64,000 nt of DNA, taken from assembly GCA_963702925.1 (NCBI GenBank), contig OY969771.1:496001-560000 (forward strand), read 5' to 3'. The translations under genes were made by a program, and so were the position numbers. Positions 41,544 to 49,021 of this stretch are shown one piece after another; within the stretch, counting starts at the first letter, position 1; every line of letters starts with the position of its first letter. The notes beneath the pieces are model-generated. The model had not been told where the DNA came from. It ran no database searches and saw only the letters and a program-made list of their open reading frames with translations. This DNA comes from CAIKMD01 sp963702925. GTDB lineage: Bacteria > Pseudomonadota > Alphaproteobacteria > ATCC43930 > CGMCC-115725.

Positions 41544-42251
41544 CTACATAGCAGTTTTTGCATTCTTTTCAATAATTTGGGCGACGAGATCGCGAATCCG
41601 TCGCAACCGCTGATCGCGAATCCCCAAGGCGTCGAGATGCGCCGCCGTATCGAACAGATAAGCGGCGCAGGAACCGGCATAGCCGCTGGCCCCGGCGACG
41701 ATCTCGGCAACGCGCTCGTCGGGCAGGCTGCCGGCATAATCGATAAAGCGCCGGTCGGTGACAAAGCCGATCGCCCAACCGCGCCCGCCATTGGTGGTGA
41801 TTTGCAGCCAGGTCGGGCGATAGCCGCCATTGATCATCTCGCGCCGCCAAATCAGCTCAAGCTCGCCCCGCGCCTCGGCAGCGGCAATGCGATAGGCGAC
41901 GCCGCGGCACGCCCCGCCCGGCACCAGGCCGAGCACCAAGCCCGGACGCGTGGGCGAGCCGCGATAAAGCCGCGTCCAGATGCAGAAGCGCCGCTGATAG
42001 CCGCGCACGCCGGCGATGCGTTTCTCGAGCACGCGGATCATCGAGTTCCACATCAGCGAGCCATAGGCGAAGAGCCAGACATCGCCTTCGCCATCGGGCC
42101 GCGCCGCCAAGGTCTTCTTCACCGAGCGGCGATGCTCGGCATCGGTCAACAGAGCCGCCGGCACGTCGAGCGATTTGAACTGCTCGCGCAGCGCGCCTTG
42201 GCGCAAGGTTTCGCGCGTGATGCGGTGGGACGCAGGCGGCACTTTGCTCAT
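41544..42251 (-). CDS. ChaC-like gamma-glutamylcyclotransferase
   Basis: This 235-residue cytoplasmic enzyme likely cleaves glutathione to 5-oxoproline and Cys-Gly. The substrate-loop motif FAYGSLMWNSMI near residue 62 is the family hallmark. The catalytic glutamate is probably in GELELIWRREMI. RGYQRRFCIWTRLYRGSP and GVAYRI also match ChaC. The gene is 57 bases upstream of dxr on the same strand; co-transcription is possible but not required. It is divergent from the arsenic operon. Confidence 0.9.
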   Translation of the reverse strand: MSKVPPASHRITRETLRQGALREQFKSLDVPAALLTDAEHRRSVKKTLAARPDGEGDVWLFAYGSLMWNSMIRVLEKRIAGVRGYQRRFCIWTRLYRGSPTRPGLVLGLVPGGACRGVAYRIAAAEARGELELIWRREMINGGYRPTWLQITTNGGRGWAIGFVTDRRFIDYAGSLPDERVAEIVAGASGYAGSCAAYLFDTAAHLDALGIRDQRLRRIRDLVAQIIEKNAKTAM

Positions 42252-42348
42252 CGGAGAGATGATAGGCGAGAAACGCGGCTGCCGCCCAATCTCGAGAGCC
42301 GGCGTCCGCGTTTTCGCGCGAAATATTACGACTTTTCCGGAAATGTCG

Positions 42349-42377
42349 TTGACAAGGCTCCATCGACTTCATATTTT
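42349..42377 (+). promoter_or_regulatory. Promoter of the arsRC-acr3 operon
   Basis: A perfect TTGACA (42349-42354) and TATTTT (42372-42377) are spaced by 17 bases, about 30 bases before the arsR ATG. The region over and after the -10 box carries interrupted inverted halves (tcgac 42363-42367 / gtcga 42384-42388, and tca-tattt-tga over the -10 box) that could be the ArsR operator. Autoregulation by ArsR is the rule in this family. Confidence 0.62.
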
Positions 42378-42406
42378 GATGATCGTCGAAATACAAGGAT
42401 GCCGGC

Positions 42407-42781
42407 ATGGAACCGAAACACATTGTCGCGGCGCTGAGCGCCATCGCCCACGATCACCGGCTTGCGGCCTATCGCATGCTGGTCGAGCAGGGCCCGGAGG
42501 GGCTGCCAGCCGGCACCATCGCCGAGCAGCTCGACATGCCGCCTTCGTCCCTGACCTTCCATCTTCAGCAATTGCTGCATGCGGGCCTGGTGACGCAGCG
42601 GCGGCTTGGCCGTCAGCTTATCTACGCCGCCGATTTCGCGGCGATGAACGGGCTCGTTTCCTATCTGACCGAGAATTGCTGCGGCGGCGGCAAGTCTGCC
42701 GCCACCTGCGCGCCCGCCTGCAACCCTGAAGCCGTCGCGCGCACAACCATGAAAGCCCGCAAGCACAGGGCGGCGGGGTAA
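42407..42781 (+). CDS. arsR: ArsR/SmtB-family arsenic-responsive repressor
   Basis: This 124-residue winged-helix repressor is expected to leave DNA when it binds As(III). The helix-turn-helix is TIAEQLDMPPSSLTFHLQQLLHAGLV at about residues 37-62. The classical ELCVCDL metal site of the third helix is not present. Instead four cysteines cluster at the C-terminus (C91, C92, C101, C105 in ENCCGGGKSAATCAPAC), a different inducer site as known for some ArsR subtypes. The next gene, arsC, starts five bases after the stop. Confidence 0.93.
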   Translation: MEPKHIVAALSAIAHDHRLAAYRMLVEQGPEGLPAGTIAEQLDMPPSSLTFHLQQLLHAGLVTQRRLGRQLIYAADFAAMNGLVSYLTENCCGGGKSAATCAPACNPEAVARTTMKARKHRAAG

Positions 42782-42786
42782 AAGCG

Positions 42787-43311
42787 ATGGCACGCGTTTT
42801 CAATGTCCTGTTTCTCTGCACGGGCAACTCCGCGCGCAGCATCCTCGGCGAAGCGTTGCTAAGACATTGGGGCAAAGGGCGCTTCCACGCGTTCAGCGCC
42901 GGAAGCTTCCCGAAAGGCGAGGTCAACCCGCTGGCGTTGCAGTTGCTGCGCTCGCTCAAGCTGCCAACGGACGGATTACGGTCGAAGAGCTGGAACGAGT
43001 TCGCGAAGCCCGACGCACCGGTCATGGACTTCGTCATCACCGTTTGCGATCAAGCGGCCAATGAAGTATGCCCGATCTGGCCGGGACAGCCGATCACGGC
43101 TCATTGGGGCGTTCCCGATCCGGCTTCGGTCGAAGGTTCCGAAGCGCAGCGCATGGCAGCCTTCAAGGACGCCTACCGGCGCCTTGACGCGCGCATCAAA
43201 GTGTTCGTCTCCTTGCCGCTCGAAAAGCTCGACCGCTTGGCGCTCAAGCGCGAAGCCGACAAGATCGGCAAAGTGAGCGCGAGCACGAGCGCCGAGGAGG
43301 ATCGGCGGTGA
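42787..43311 (+). CDS. arsC: Arsenate reductase, low-molecular-weight phosphatase type
   Basis: This 174-residue enzyme reduces arsenate to arsenite. The P-loop C11-TGNSA-R17 is at the N-terminus, and further cysteines C87 (VITVCDQAANEV) and C95 (CPIWPG) fit the three-cysteine relay of the thioredoxin-coupled class, though spacing is a little longer than in the Staphylococcus pI258 enzyme. The C-terminal 20 residues are a polar extension. The stop overlaps the GTG of acr3 (GTGA), so the two are coupled. Confidence 0.93.
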   Translation: MARVFNVLFLCTGNSARSILGEALLRHWGKGRFHAFSAGSFPKGEVNPLALQLLRSLKLPTDGLRSKSWNEFAKPDAPVMDFVITVCDQAANEVCPIWPGQPITAHWGVPDPASVEGSEAQRMAAFKDAYRRLDARIKVFVSLPLEKLDRLALKREADKIGKVSASTSAEEDRR

Positions 43312-44378
43312 GTGGTGTCGCAAGCGAATTTGCCGGGGCTCAGCGCCGCGCATCCTTGGGAATCTTCGAGCGCTATCTGACCTTATGGGTCGCGCTGTGC
43401 ATTCTTGCCGGGATCGGATTGGGCCGCATGGTGCCTATGCCATTCCAGTTGCTCGGGCGAGCGACGATCGCCGAGGTGAATCTGCCGGTCGCCATCTTGG
43501 TGTGGCTGATGATCATTCCCATGCTGCTGAAGATCGACTTCGGCGCCCTTTATCAAGTGCGCGAGCATTGGCGCGGCGTCGGCGTGACGCTATTCGTCAA
43601 CTGGGCGATCAAACCCTTCTCGATGGCGCTGTTGGCCTGGATCTTCATCAGCCATGTCTTCGCGCCCTTGCTACCGACCGAGCAGATTCCGTCTTATGTC
43701 GCTGGCCTGATTCTGCTGGCTGCGGCGCCGTGCACGGCGATGGTGTTCGTGTGGAGCAATCTTCTCGATGGCGAGCCGCATTTCACCTTGAGTCAGGTCG
43801 CGGTCAACGACGCCATCATGGTCTTTGCATTCGCCCCGATCGTCGGCCTCCTGCTCGGGCTCTCCTCCATCACCGTGCCGTGGGCGACCTTGTTGCTTTC
43901 GGTCGTTCTCTACATTGTCGTGCCGGTCATCGTGGCGCAGCTGTGGCGCCGCCAATTGCTCTCAGCCGGCGGCGCGGCAAGCTTGACGGCAACGCTGAAG
44001 CGTCTCGGCCCGGTCTCGCTGGGTGCGTTGCTTCTGACCTTGGTCCTGCTCTTCGGTTTCCAAGGCGAGCAGATCCTCGCTCAGCCTTTGGTCATTCTGC
44101 TGCTGGCGGTTCCCATCACGATCCAGGTCTATCTCAACGCCGGATTGGCCTATTGGCTCAATCGGCAATTGGGGACGGCGTTTTGCGTCGCCGGTCCCTC
44201 CGCGCTGATCGGTGCGAGCAACTTCTTCGAGCTCGCGGTCGCGACCGCGATCGCGCTTTTTGGCCTCAATTCCGGCGCCGCGCTGGCAACGGTCGTCGGC
44301 GTCCTGATCGAAGTTCCGGTCATGCTGTCGGTCGTCCGCATCGTCTTGCGGACGCGCCGCTGGTATGAGCACGGCTGA
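43308..44378 (+). CDS. acr3: Arsenite efflux permease, ACR3 family
   Basis: This 356-residue inner-membrane exporter has about ten spans and completes the arsenic operon by pumping arsenite out. The essential cysteine region is LAAAPCTAMVFVWS in the fourth span. LNAGLAYWLN and AGPSALIGASNFFELAVATAIAL near the end are family signatures. The start is GTG at 43308; GAGGAGG ends seven bases before it. Its gene ends 42 bases from livF, which lies on the other strand. Confidence 0.95.
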   Translation: MSGVASEFAGAQRRASLGIFERYLTLWVALCILAGIGLGRMVPMPFQLLGRATIAEVNLPVAILVWLMIIPMLLKIDFGALYQVREHWRGVGVTLFVNWAIKPFSMALLAWIFISHVFAPLLPTEQIPSYVAGLILLAAAPCTAMVFVWSNLLDGEPHFTLSQVAVNDAIMVFAFAPIVGLLLGLSSITVPWATLLLSVVLYIVVPVIVAQLWRRQLLSAGGAASLTATLKRLGPVSLGALLLTLVLLFGFQGEQILAQPLVILLLAVPITIQVYLNAGLAYWLNRQLGTAFCVAGPSALIGASNFFELAVATAIALFGLNSGAALATVVGVLIEVPVMLSVVRIVLRTRRWYEHG

Positions 44379-44420
44379 TGATGTTTCCTGCCGAACGCTT
44401 GGTCGGCGGCTGAACGCCGC

Positions 44421-45137
44421 TTACGCGACGCCGAGATAGGCCTTGCGCAATTCCGGGTCGCTCTCGAGCTCGCGGACCGAACCTTCGCGCACGATGCGTC
44501 CCGTCTCCATCACATAGGCGCGATCGGCGACGCTGAAGGCGGCGAAGACATCCTGCTCGACCAGCAGGACGGTGACGCCCGCTTTGCGAATCTCGGCGAG
44601 CACGGTCAAAAGCTGATCGACGATCACCGGCGCCAGGCCGAGGCTCATCTCGTCGACCATCAGCAGCTTGGGCTCGGCCATCAGCGCGCGCGCCATCGCG
44701 CACATTTGCTGCTCGCCGCCCGAAAGATTGCCGGCCATCTGAGCGCGGCGCTCGCCGAGGATCGGAAAAAGTTCGTAGGCCTGCGCGAGACTTTTCGCGA
44801 TCCCGGCCGGATCGCGGCGCAGGAACGCACCCATCTGAAGATTCTCTTCGACCGTCATGCGCGGAAAAAGCTGCCGCCCTTCGGGGACCTGCACGAGGCC
44901 GGCCGCGAAAGCCTTTTCGGGCGAAAGCGGCGTCAAATCTTGCCCGGCGAAGACGATCTTGCCGCGTGCGGCGATCACGCGCGAGATCGCGCGCAGCAAA
45001 GTGGTCTTGCCGGCGCCGTTCGAGCCGACCAGCGCGACGATCTCGCCGCGCGAAACGGCAAGGTCGAGCCCGAACAGGATCGGCACCGCGCCATAGCCCG
45101 CGGTCAGGCCCGAAACCGACAGCAAGGTCTCGCTCAT
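44421..45137 (-). CDS. livF: Branched-chain amino acid-type ABC transporter ATPase, LivF
   Basis: This 238-residue ATP-binding subunit is on the cytoplasmic face. Walker A is GSNGAGKTTLL at about residues 39-49, the signature is LSGGEQQMCAMARAL and Walker B is LLMVDEMSLGLAP. PEGRQLFPRMTVEENL is characteristic of LivF. The start overlaps the livG stop by four bases. It is the last gene of the five-gene importer operon whose first gene is the binding protein at 48947. Confidence 0.94.
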   Translation of the reverse strand: MSETLLSVSGLTAGYGAVPILFGLDLAVSRGEIVALVGSNGAGKTTLLRAISRVIAARGKIVFAGQDLTPLSPEKAFAAGLVQVPEGRQLFPRMTVEENLQMGAFLRRDPAGIAKSLAQAYELFPILGERRAQMAGNLSGGEQQMCAMARALMAEPKLLMVDEMSLGLAPVIVDQLLTVLAEIRKAGVTVLLVEQDVFAAFSVADRAYVMETGRIVREGSVRELESDPELRKAYLGVA

Positions 45138-45877
45138 GCCCGCCTCTTGCCGAGATAGGCTTCGACCACGCGCGGATCGGCCAGCACGGCGTCGGGCTCG
45201 CCTTCGGCGATCTGCTCGCCGTGATGGAGAACGAGAATCCGGTCGCTAAGGCTGCGGATCGCGCGCATCACATGCTCGATCACCAGAATGGTGATGCCGC
45301 TGGCGCGGATCTTCTTGATGATCTCGACCACCTCGTCGACTTCGGTGTGGGTCAAGCCCGCCATCACCTCGTCGAGCAGCAGAAGCTTCGGACGCATCGC
45401 CAGCGCCTTGGCCAATTCGAGCCGCTTGCGATCGGGCAATCCGAGTTGATCGGCGTGCTGGTCCATGCGATGCAAGAGGCCGGTGAAATCGAGCACGTCG
45501 CGCGCCCGTTCGCGCGCCGCGTCGCGGTTGCGCTCGCCGCCTGCGAAGCCGAACAGCGCGCCGACCGTGACGTTCTCCAGCACCGAGAGCCGCGGGAACG
45601 GCTTCATCACCTGGAAAGTGCGGCCGATCCCCAGATGCGCGCGGCGTTGCGGCGGCAGCGTGCCGATCGGCTGGGCTTCGAACAGCAGCTCGCCTTCATC
45701 GGCGAAAAGCGTGCCGCTGATGAGATTGACCAGCGTGGTCTTGCCCGCGCCGTTGGGGCCGATCAGGCCCAGTATCTCGCCCTTTTGCAGCGCGAAGCTC
45801 ACCGTGCCGACGGCTTGCAGCCCGTGGAAGCGCTTGGTTAGCGCGCGTGCTTCGAGAATCGGCGGCGCCACACTCAT
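45134..45877 (-). CDS. livG: Branched-chain amino acid-type ABC transporter ATPase, LivG
   Basis: This is a 247-residue second ATPase of the importer. Walker A is GPNGAGKTTLVNLI; GIGRTFQVMKPFPRLSVLENV marks LivG. The usual LSGG signature is altered to LGLPDRKRLELAKALA, as in many LivG proteins. Walker B is LLLLDEVMAGL. The C-terminal LADPRVVEAYLGKR is typical. It overlaps livM and livF by four bases on either side. Confidence 0.94.
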   Translation of the reverse strand: MSVAPPILEARALTKRFHGLQAVGTVSFALQKGEILGLIGPNGAGKTTLVNLISGTLFADEGELLFEAQPIGTLPPQRRAHLGIGRTFQVMKPFPRLSVLENVTVGALFGFAGGERNRDAARERARDVLDFTGLLHRMDQHADQLGLPDRKRLELAKALAMRPKLLLLDEVMAGLTHTEVDEVVEIIKKIRASGITILVIEHVMRAIRSLSDRILVLHHGEQIAEGEPDAVLADPRVVEAYLGKRRA

Positions 45878-46815
45878 AGCCGGTGCATCTGGATGTTTTG
45901 CAGGAAATAGCGCCAGCCGACACGACGCAAGCCATAGCCGAGATCGAGCAAGCCGCGCGGCATGAAGATCACCGCGAGCACGATGACCAGGCCGAACAAC
46001 AGCGCGGCGGCGGTCGAGATGCTGCTGGCCAGCACTTGGTAGACCCCGCTCAAGATGAAGGCGCCGATCACCGGCCCCAGCACCGTGCCTGGCCCGCCGA
46101 ACACCGCCATGATCACCATCCGGACATTGAGCGTCAGATCGAAGGCGCCCGCCGGATCGATGAAAGTGATCCAATAGGCGTGAATCCCGCCCGCGAGCGC
46201 CGTGAAGAACGCCGAGAGCGCCAAGGCCACGACCTTGTAGAACGTGGTGCTGACGCCCATCACCTGCGCCGCGTCCTCGTCCTCGCGAATGGCGATCAAC
46301 CCCATGCCGAAGCGGCTCCGCGCGATCCAAGCGACCGTTCCGGTCGCTGCCACGAGCAGCACCAACGCCTCTTCGTAGAACATCGTGTCGCCGCGGGTCA
46401 GCGGCAGGATCAGCCCGATATTGCGTCCGGCAATGTCGAGATTGGAGATGATCGCCGCCAAGGTCGCCGAAAGCCCCAAAGTCGCGATCGCGAAATAATG
46501 GCCGCGCAGGCGCAGGATCGGCAGGCCGATCAGCACCGCGCAAGCGACGGCGAGGGCGGCGCCGAGGATGAGCCCCGCCCAGAAAGGCAGGCCGAGCTGC
46601 GCCATCGCGATCGCCGTGCCGTAAGTGCCGAGGCCGTAAAAGGCGGAATTGCCGAAGGACGCATAGCCGGTGAAGCCGCCGAGAATGTTCCAGGCTTGCG
46701 CGACCGTGGCGAACAGCAGCGCGTCGATGCCGAATTGGATCGTCACCTCGTCGCCGAAGAGCGGCACCACGGCAAGCGCGACGACGCACAAGCCCAGGAT
46801 CAGCGCGGTTCGCAT
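45874..46815 (-). CDS. livM: Branched-chain amino acid-type ABC transporter permease, LivM
   Basis: This 313-residue inner-membrane permease has about ten spans. Signatures are AQAWNILGGFTGYASFGNSAFYGLG near residue 40, RLRGHYFAIATLGLSATLAAI, and the ATPase-docking loop RFGMGLIAIREDEDAAQVMGV. PLFGDEVTIQFGIDALLFATV precedes the first. The short C-terminal tail (RYFLQNIQMHRL) is variable in the family. It shares one base with livH (TGATG) and four with livG. Confidence 0.93.
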   Translation of the reverse strand: MRTALILGLCVVALAVVPLFGDEVTIQFGIDALLFATVAQAWNILGGFTGYASFGNSAFYGLGTYGTAIAMAQLGLPFWAGLILGAALAVACAVLIGLPILRLRGHYFAIATLGLSATLAAIISNLDIAGRNIGLILPLTRGDTMFYEEALVLLVAATGTVAWIARSRFGMGLIAIREDEDAAQVMGVSTTFYKVVALALSAFFTALAGGIHAYWITFIDPAGAFDLTLNVRMVIMAVFGGPGTVLGPVIGAFILSGVYQVLASSISTAAALLFGLVIVLAVIFMPRGLLDLGYGLRRVGWRYFLQNIQMHRL

Positions 46816-47672
46816 CAGGCGCTCCGCAAGCTGCGCACCGGCCGCACGACCAGGATCAGCACGAGAAGCCCGAAGCTGATCGCGTCGGTGAAGGTCGGGC
46901 CGATATAGATCGCGGCGAGCGCTTCGGCGATACCGATGAAGAGTCCGCCCAGGATGATGCCGAACGGGTTTTCGAGCCCGCCCATGATGGTGATGACGAA
47001 GGATTTGGCGGTGAGGGTCGCGCCGATATAAGGCGTCACTTGCGAGACCATGCCGTAAAGCCCGCCCGCCGCACCCGCCAGCGCCGTGCCGAGCCCGAAG
47101 GTAATGGCGTAAAGCTGCGCCGGATCGACGCCGTAAAGCCGCGCCGCGGTGAGGTTCTGCGCCGTGGCGCGAATGGCGCGGCCGAGCCTGGTGCTGCCGA
47201 GCAACAACCACAGCGAAGCCGCCAGCACCAGCGCGACCCCGAAGGCGCCGAGCCGGATCAGCGGAACCGTCACCCCCAAGAGCGTGACATTGGCGCCGGC
47301 ATAGCTCGGATTGATCGCGCGGAAATCGGCGCTGAAGGCGAGCTGCGCGAGATAGGTCAGCACCACGTCGAGGCCGAAGGTAATCAGCAAGGTGTTGAGC
47401 AGCGCCGAGCGGATGATGAGGTTGAGCACGCAGCGTTGCAGCGCATAGCCGAGCGCGAACATCACCGCCATGGCGATCGGCAGCGCGGCAAAAGGATCGA
47501 TCCCCGCCCCGGTGAAGAGGAAATAGACGCAATAGCCGCCGAGCATGACGAAAGCGCCATGCGCCAGGTTGACGATGTTGAGGACGCCCCACACCAACGC
47601 CATGCCCAACGCCATCAGGCCGTAAAGCCCGCCGAGCAGCACGCCATTCATCAAGAGTTGCGCAAACAGCAC
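46815..47672 (-). CDS. livH: Branched-chain amino acid-type ABC transporter permease, LivH
   Basis: This 285-residue inner-membrane permease has about eight spans. LLMNGVLLGGLYGLMALGMAL and VLNIVNLAHGAFVMLGGY at the N-terminus are family signatures, and the docking loop is TRLGRAIRATAQNLTAARLYGV. The start is GTG at 47672, 27 bases after the binding-protein gene. It pairs with LivM to form the translocation path. Confidence 0.93.
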   Translation of the reverse strand: MLFAQLLMNGVLLGGLYGLMALGMALVWGVLNIVNLAHGAFVMLGGYCVYFLFTGAGIDPFAALPIAMAVMFALGYALQRCVLNLIIRSALLNTLLITFGLDVVLTYLAQLAFSADFRAINPSYAGANVTLLGVTVPLIRLGAFGVALVLAASLWLLLGSTRLGRAIRATAQNLTAARLYGVDPAQLYAITFGLGTALAGAAGGLYGMVSQVTPYIGATLTAKSFVITIMGGLENPFGIILGGLFIGIAEALAAIYIGPTFTDAISFGLLVLILVVRPVRSLRSA

Positions 47673-47699
47673 GATCCGTCCCCGCTCGTCGCCCCCGGC

Positions 47700-48947
47700 T
47701 TAGCCTCGCTTATTCCAGGCCGGTACCGGGTAACGCGGCCGATTGAGGAAATGGTCGGTGTAGATCGGCACCACTTTGCCATCCTGCACCTGGATGACGA
47801 TTTGAGGCAGATCAATCTGCCCGTTCGCATCGAAGCGCACGGTCGCATAGATGCTTTCGAACTCGCCCTTGACGATGGCGTCGCGCACCTTGTCCATATC
47901 GAGCGTGCCGGCGCTTTCGAGCGCATGGGCGAAAGTCTCGACCGCGGCGACCCCCGACGCGGCATGGTAATCCGGCTCGTAGCCCAGGCGCTGATGGAAA
48001 AGCTGGGCAAACTGCTGGGCGTCGCCAAACCATTTGTCGCGCAACAAAGGCGAGGACAGCCACGGCGCCATGCCGAAGGCATATTCGGCGTCCTTGCCCA
48101 ACGCCGCGCGGAAATCCGGCGACGGCACGCCGACCGTCAGCGCCGCAAGATGGCGCGGATTGACGTTGAGGCTCTTGGCCTCGCGGATGAAAGTAAGCGC
48201 CTCGTTCTCATGCCCGCCCCAAAGGATCGCGTCGGGCGCCTCCGCCTTCACCAGCGCGAGCAGCGCCGAAAAATCGCTGCTGTGCTCGGCATATTGCTTG
48301 TCGAGCACGATGTCGAAGCCATCCTTTGCCGCCAGAGCACGCGCGCCCTCGGCGACCGCGACGTCGAAGGCATCGTCGGCGACGATCAGTGCCAAGGTTT
48401 TGGGCCGCGGATCGAGCTTGGTCATCATCTCGATGGTCGAGCCGAAATAATTGTCGGCCGGCGGCGAAGTACCGAAAATATATTTGTAGCCGCGGGTGAA
48501 AATCTGGCGCGACGCGCCGCCGCCTTCGACCATCACCATGCGATATTTCTCGGCCACGGCGGAATCGTCGAGCGTGTCGTTGCTGCTGTAAGGGCCGAGC
48601 AGGAAATCGACCTTGTCACGAGTCACCAGCTCGACATATTGCTGCACGCCGAGATTGATGTCGGATTGGTTGTCGAGCACCTTGAGCGCAAGGCGATAGG
48701 TTTCGCCGCCAATGCTGAGCCCGCCCGTCTCGTTGATGCGCTCGACCGCGATGCGATAGCCGTCGCGGAAATAGCGGCCGAGATTGGCCGAGGCGCCGGT
48801 GAGCTGCAACGAGGCGCCGAGGGTGATGGTCTTGGTCTCGGCCGCTTCGGACGCAGCCATCCCAACGAGCAGCGCGAGGGCCAAGACGGCGCAACGGCCG
48901 ATCGTCGCTTCCCCCGATCCGATGATTTTCCCCAGAAGGCGCGGCAT
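47700..48947 (-). CDS. Periplasmic substrate-binding protein of the Liv-type importer
   Basis: This 415-residue protein has a signal peptide (CAVLALALLVGMAASEAAE). The mature part follows the LivJ/Peripla_BP_6 two-lobe pattern: TITLGASLQLTGASANLGRYF, LLGPYSSNDTLDDSAVAEKY, and VPIYTDHFLNRPRYPVPAWN at the end. It is the first gene of the operon and sets specificity. Sequence drift from LivK (the ligand-contacting part reads MVEGGGASRQIFTRGYKY) means the ligand may be an amide, urea or aromatic amino acid rather than leucine. It is divergent from the beta-oxidation gene. Confidence 0.9.
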   Translation of the reverse strand: MPRLLGKIIGSGEATIGRCAVLALALLVGMAASEAAETKTITLGASLQLTGASANLGRYFRDGYRIAVERINETGGLSIGGETYRLALKVLDNQSDINLGVQQYVELVTRDKVDFLLGPYSSNDTLDDSAVAEKYRMVMVEGGGASRQIFTRGYKYIFGTSPPADNYFGSTIEMMTKLDPRPKTLALIVADDAFDVAVAEGARALAAKDGFDIVLDKQYAEHSSDFSALLALVKAEAPDAILWGGHENEALTFIREAKSLNVNPRHLAALTVGVPSPDFRAALGKDAEYAFGMAPWLSSPLLRDKWFGDAQQFAQLFHQRLGYEPDYHAASGVAAVETFAHALESAGTLDMDKVRDAIVKGEFESIYATVRFDANGQIDLPQIVIQVQDGKVVPIYTDHFLNRPRYPVPAWNKRG

Positions 48948-49021
48948 TTTTCTGCCCTCTCCTTGACAGAATCCCCAAGAGGCCGCAAGCCTCGGCTGGT
49001 TGCGGGATGGGGCATAGCGGG

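Noticed and set aside
42252..44420. Arsenic operon as a transferred island
   Set aside because: I see no flanking repeats, integrase or tRNA, and base and codon use look like the neighbours.
44379..44420. Hairpin gcggc-tgaac-gccgc between acr3 and livF as terminator
   Set aside because: The stem is only five bases and no T run follows on either strand.
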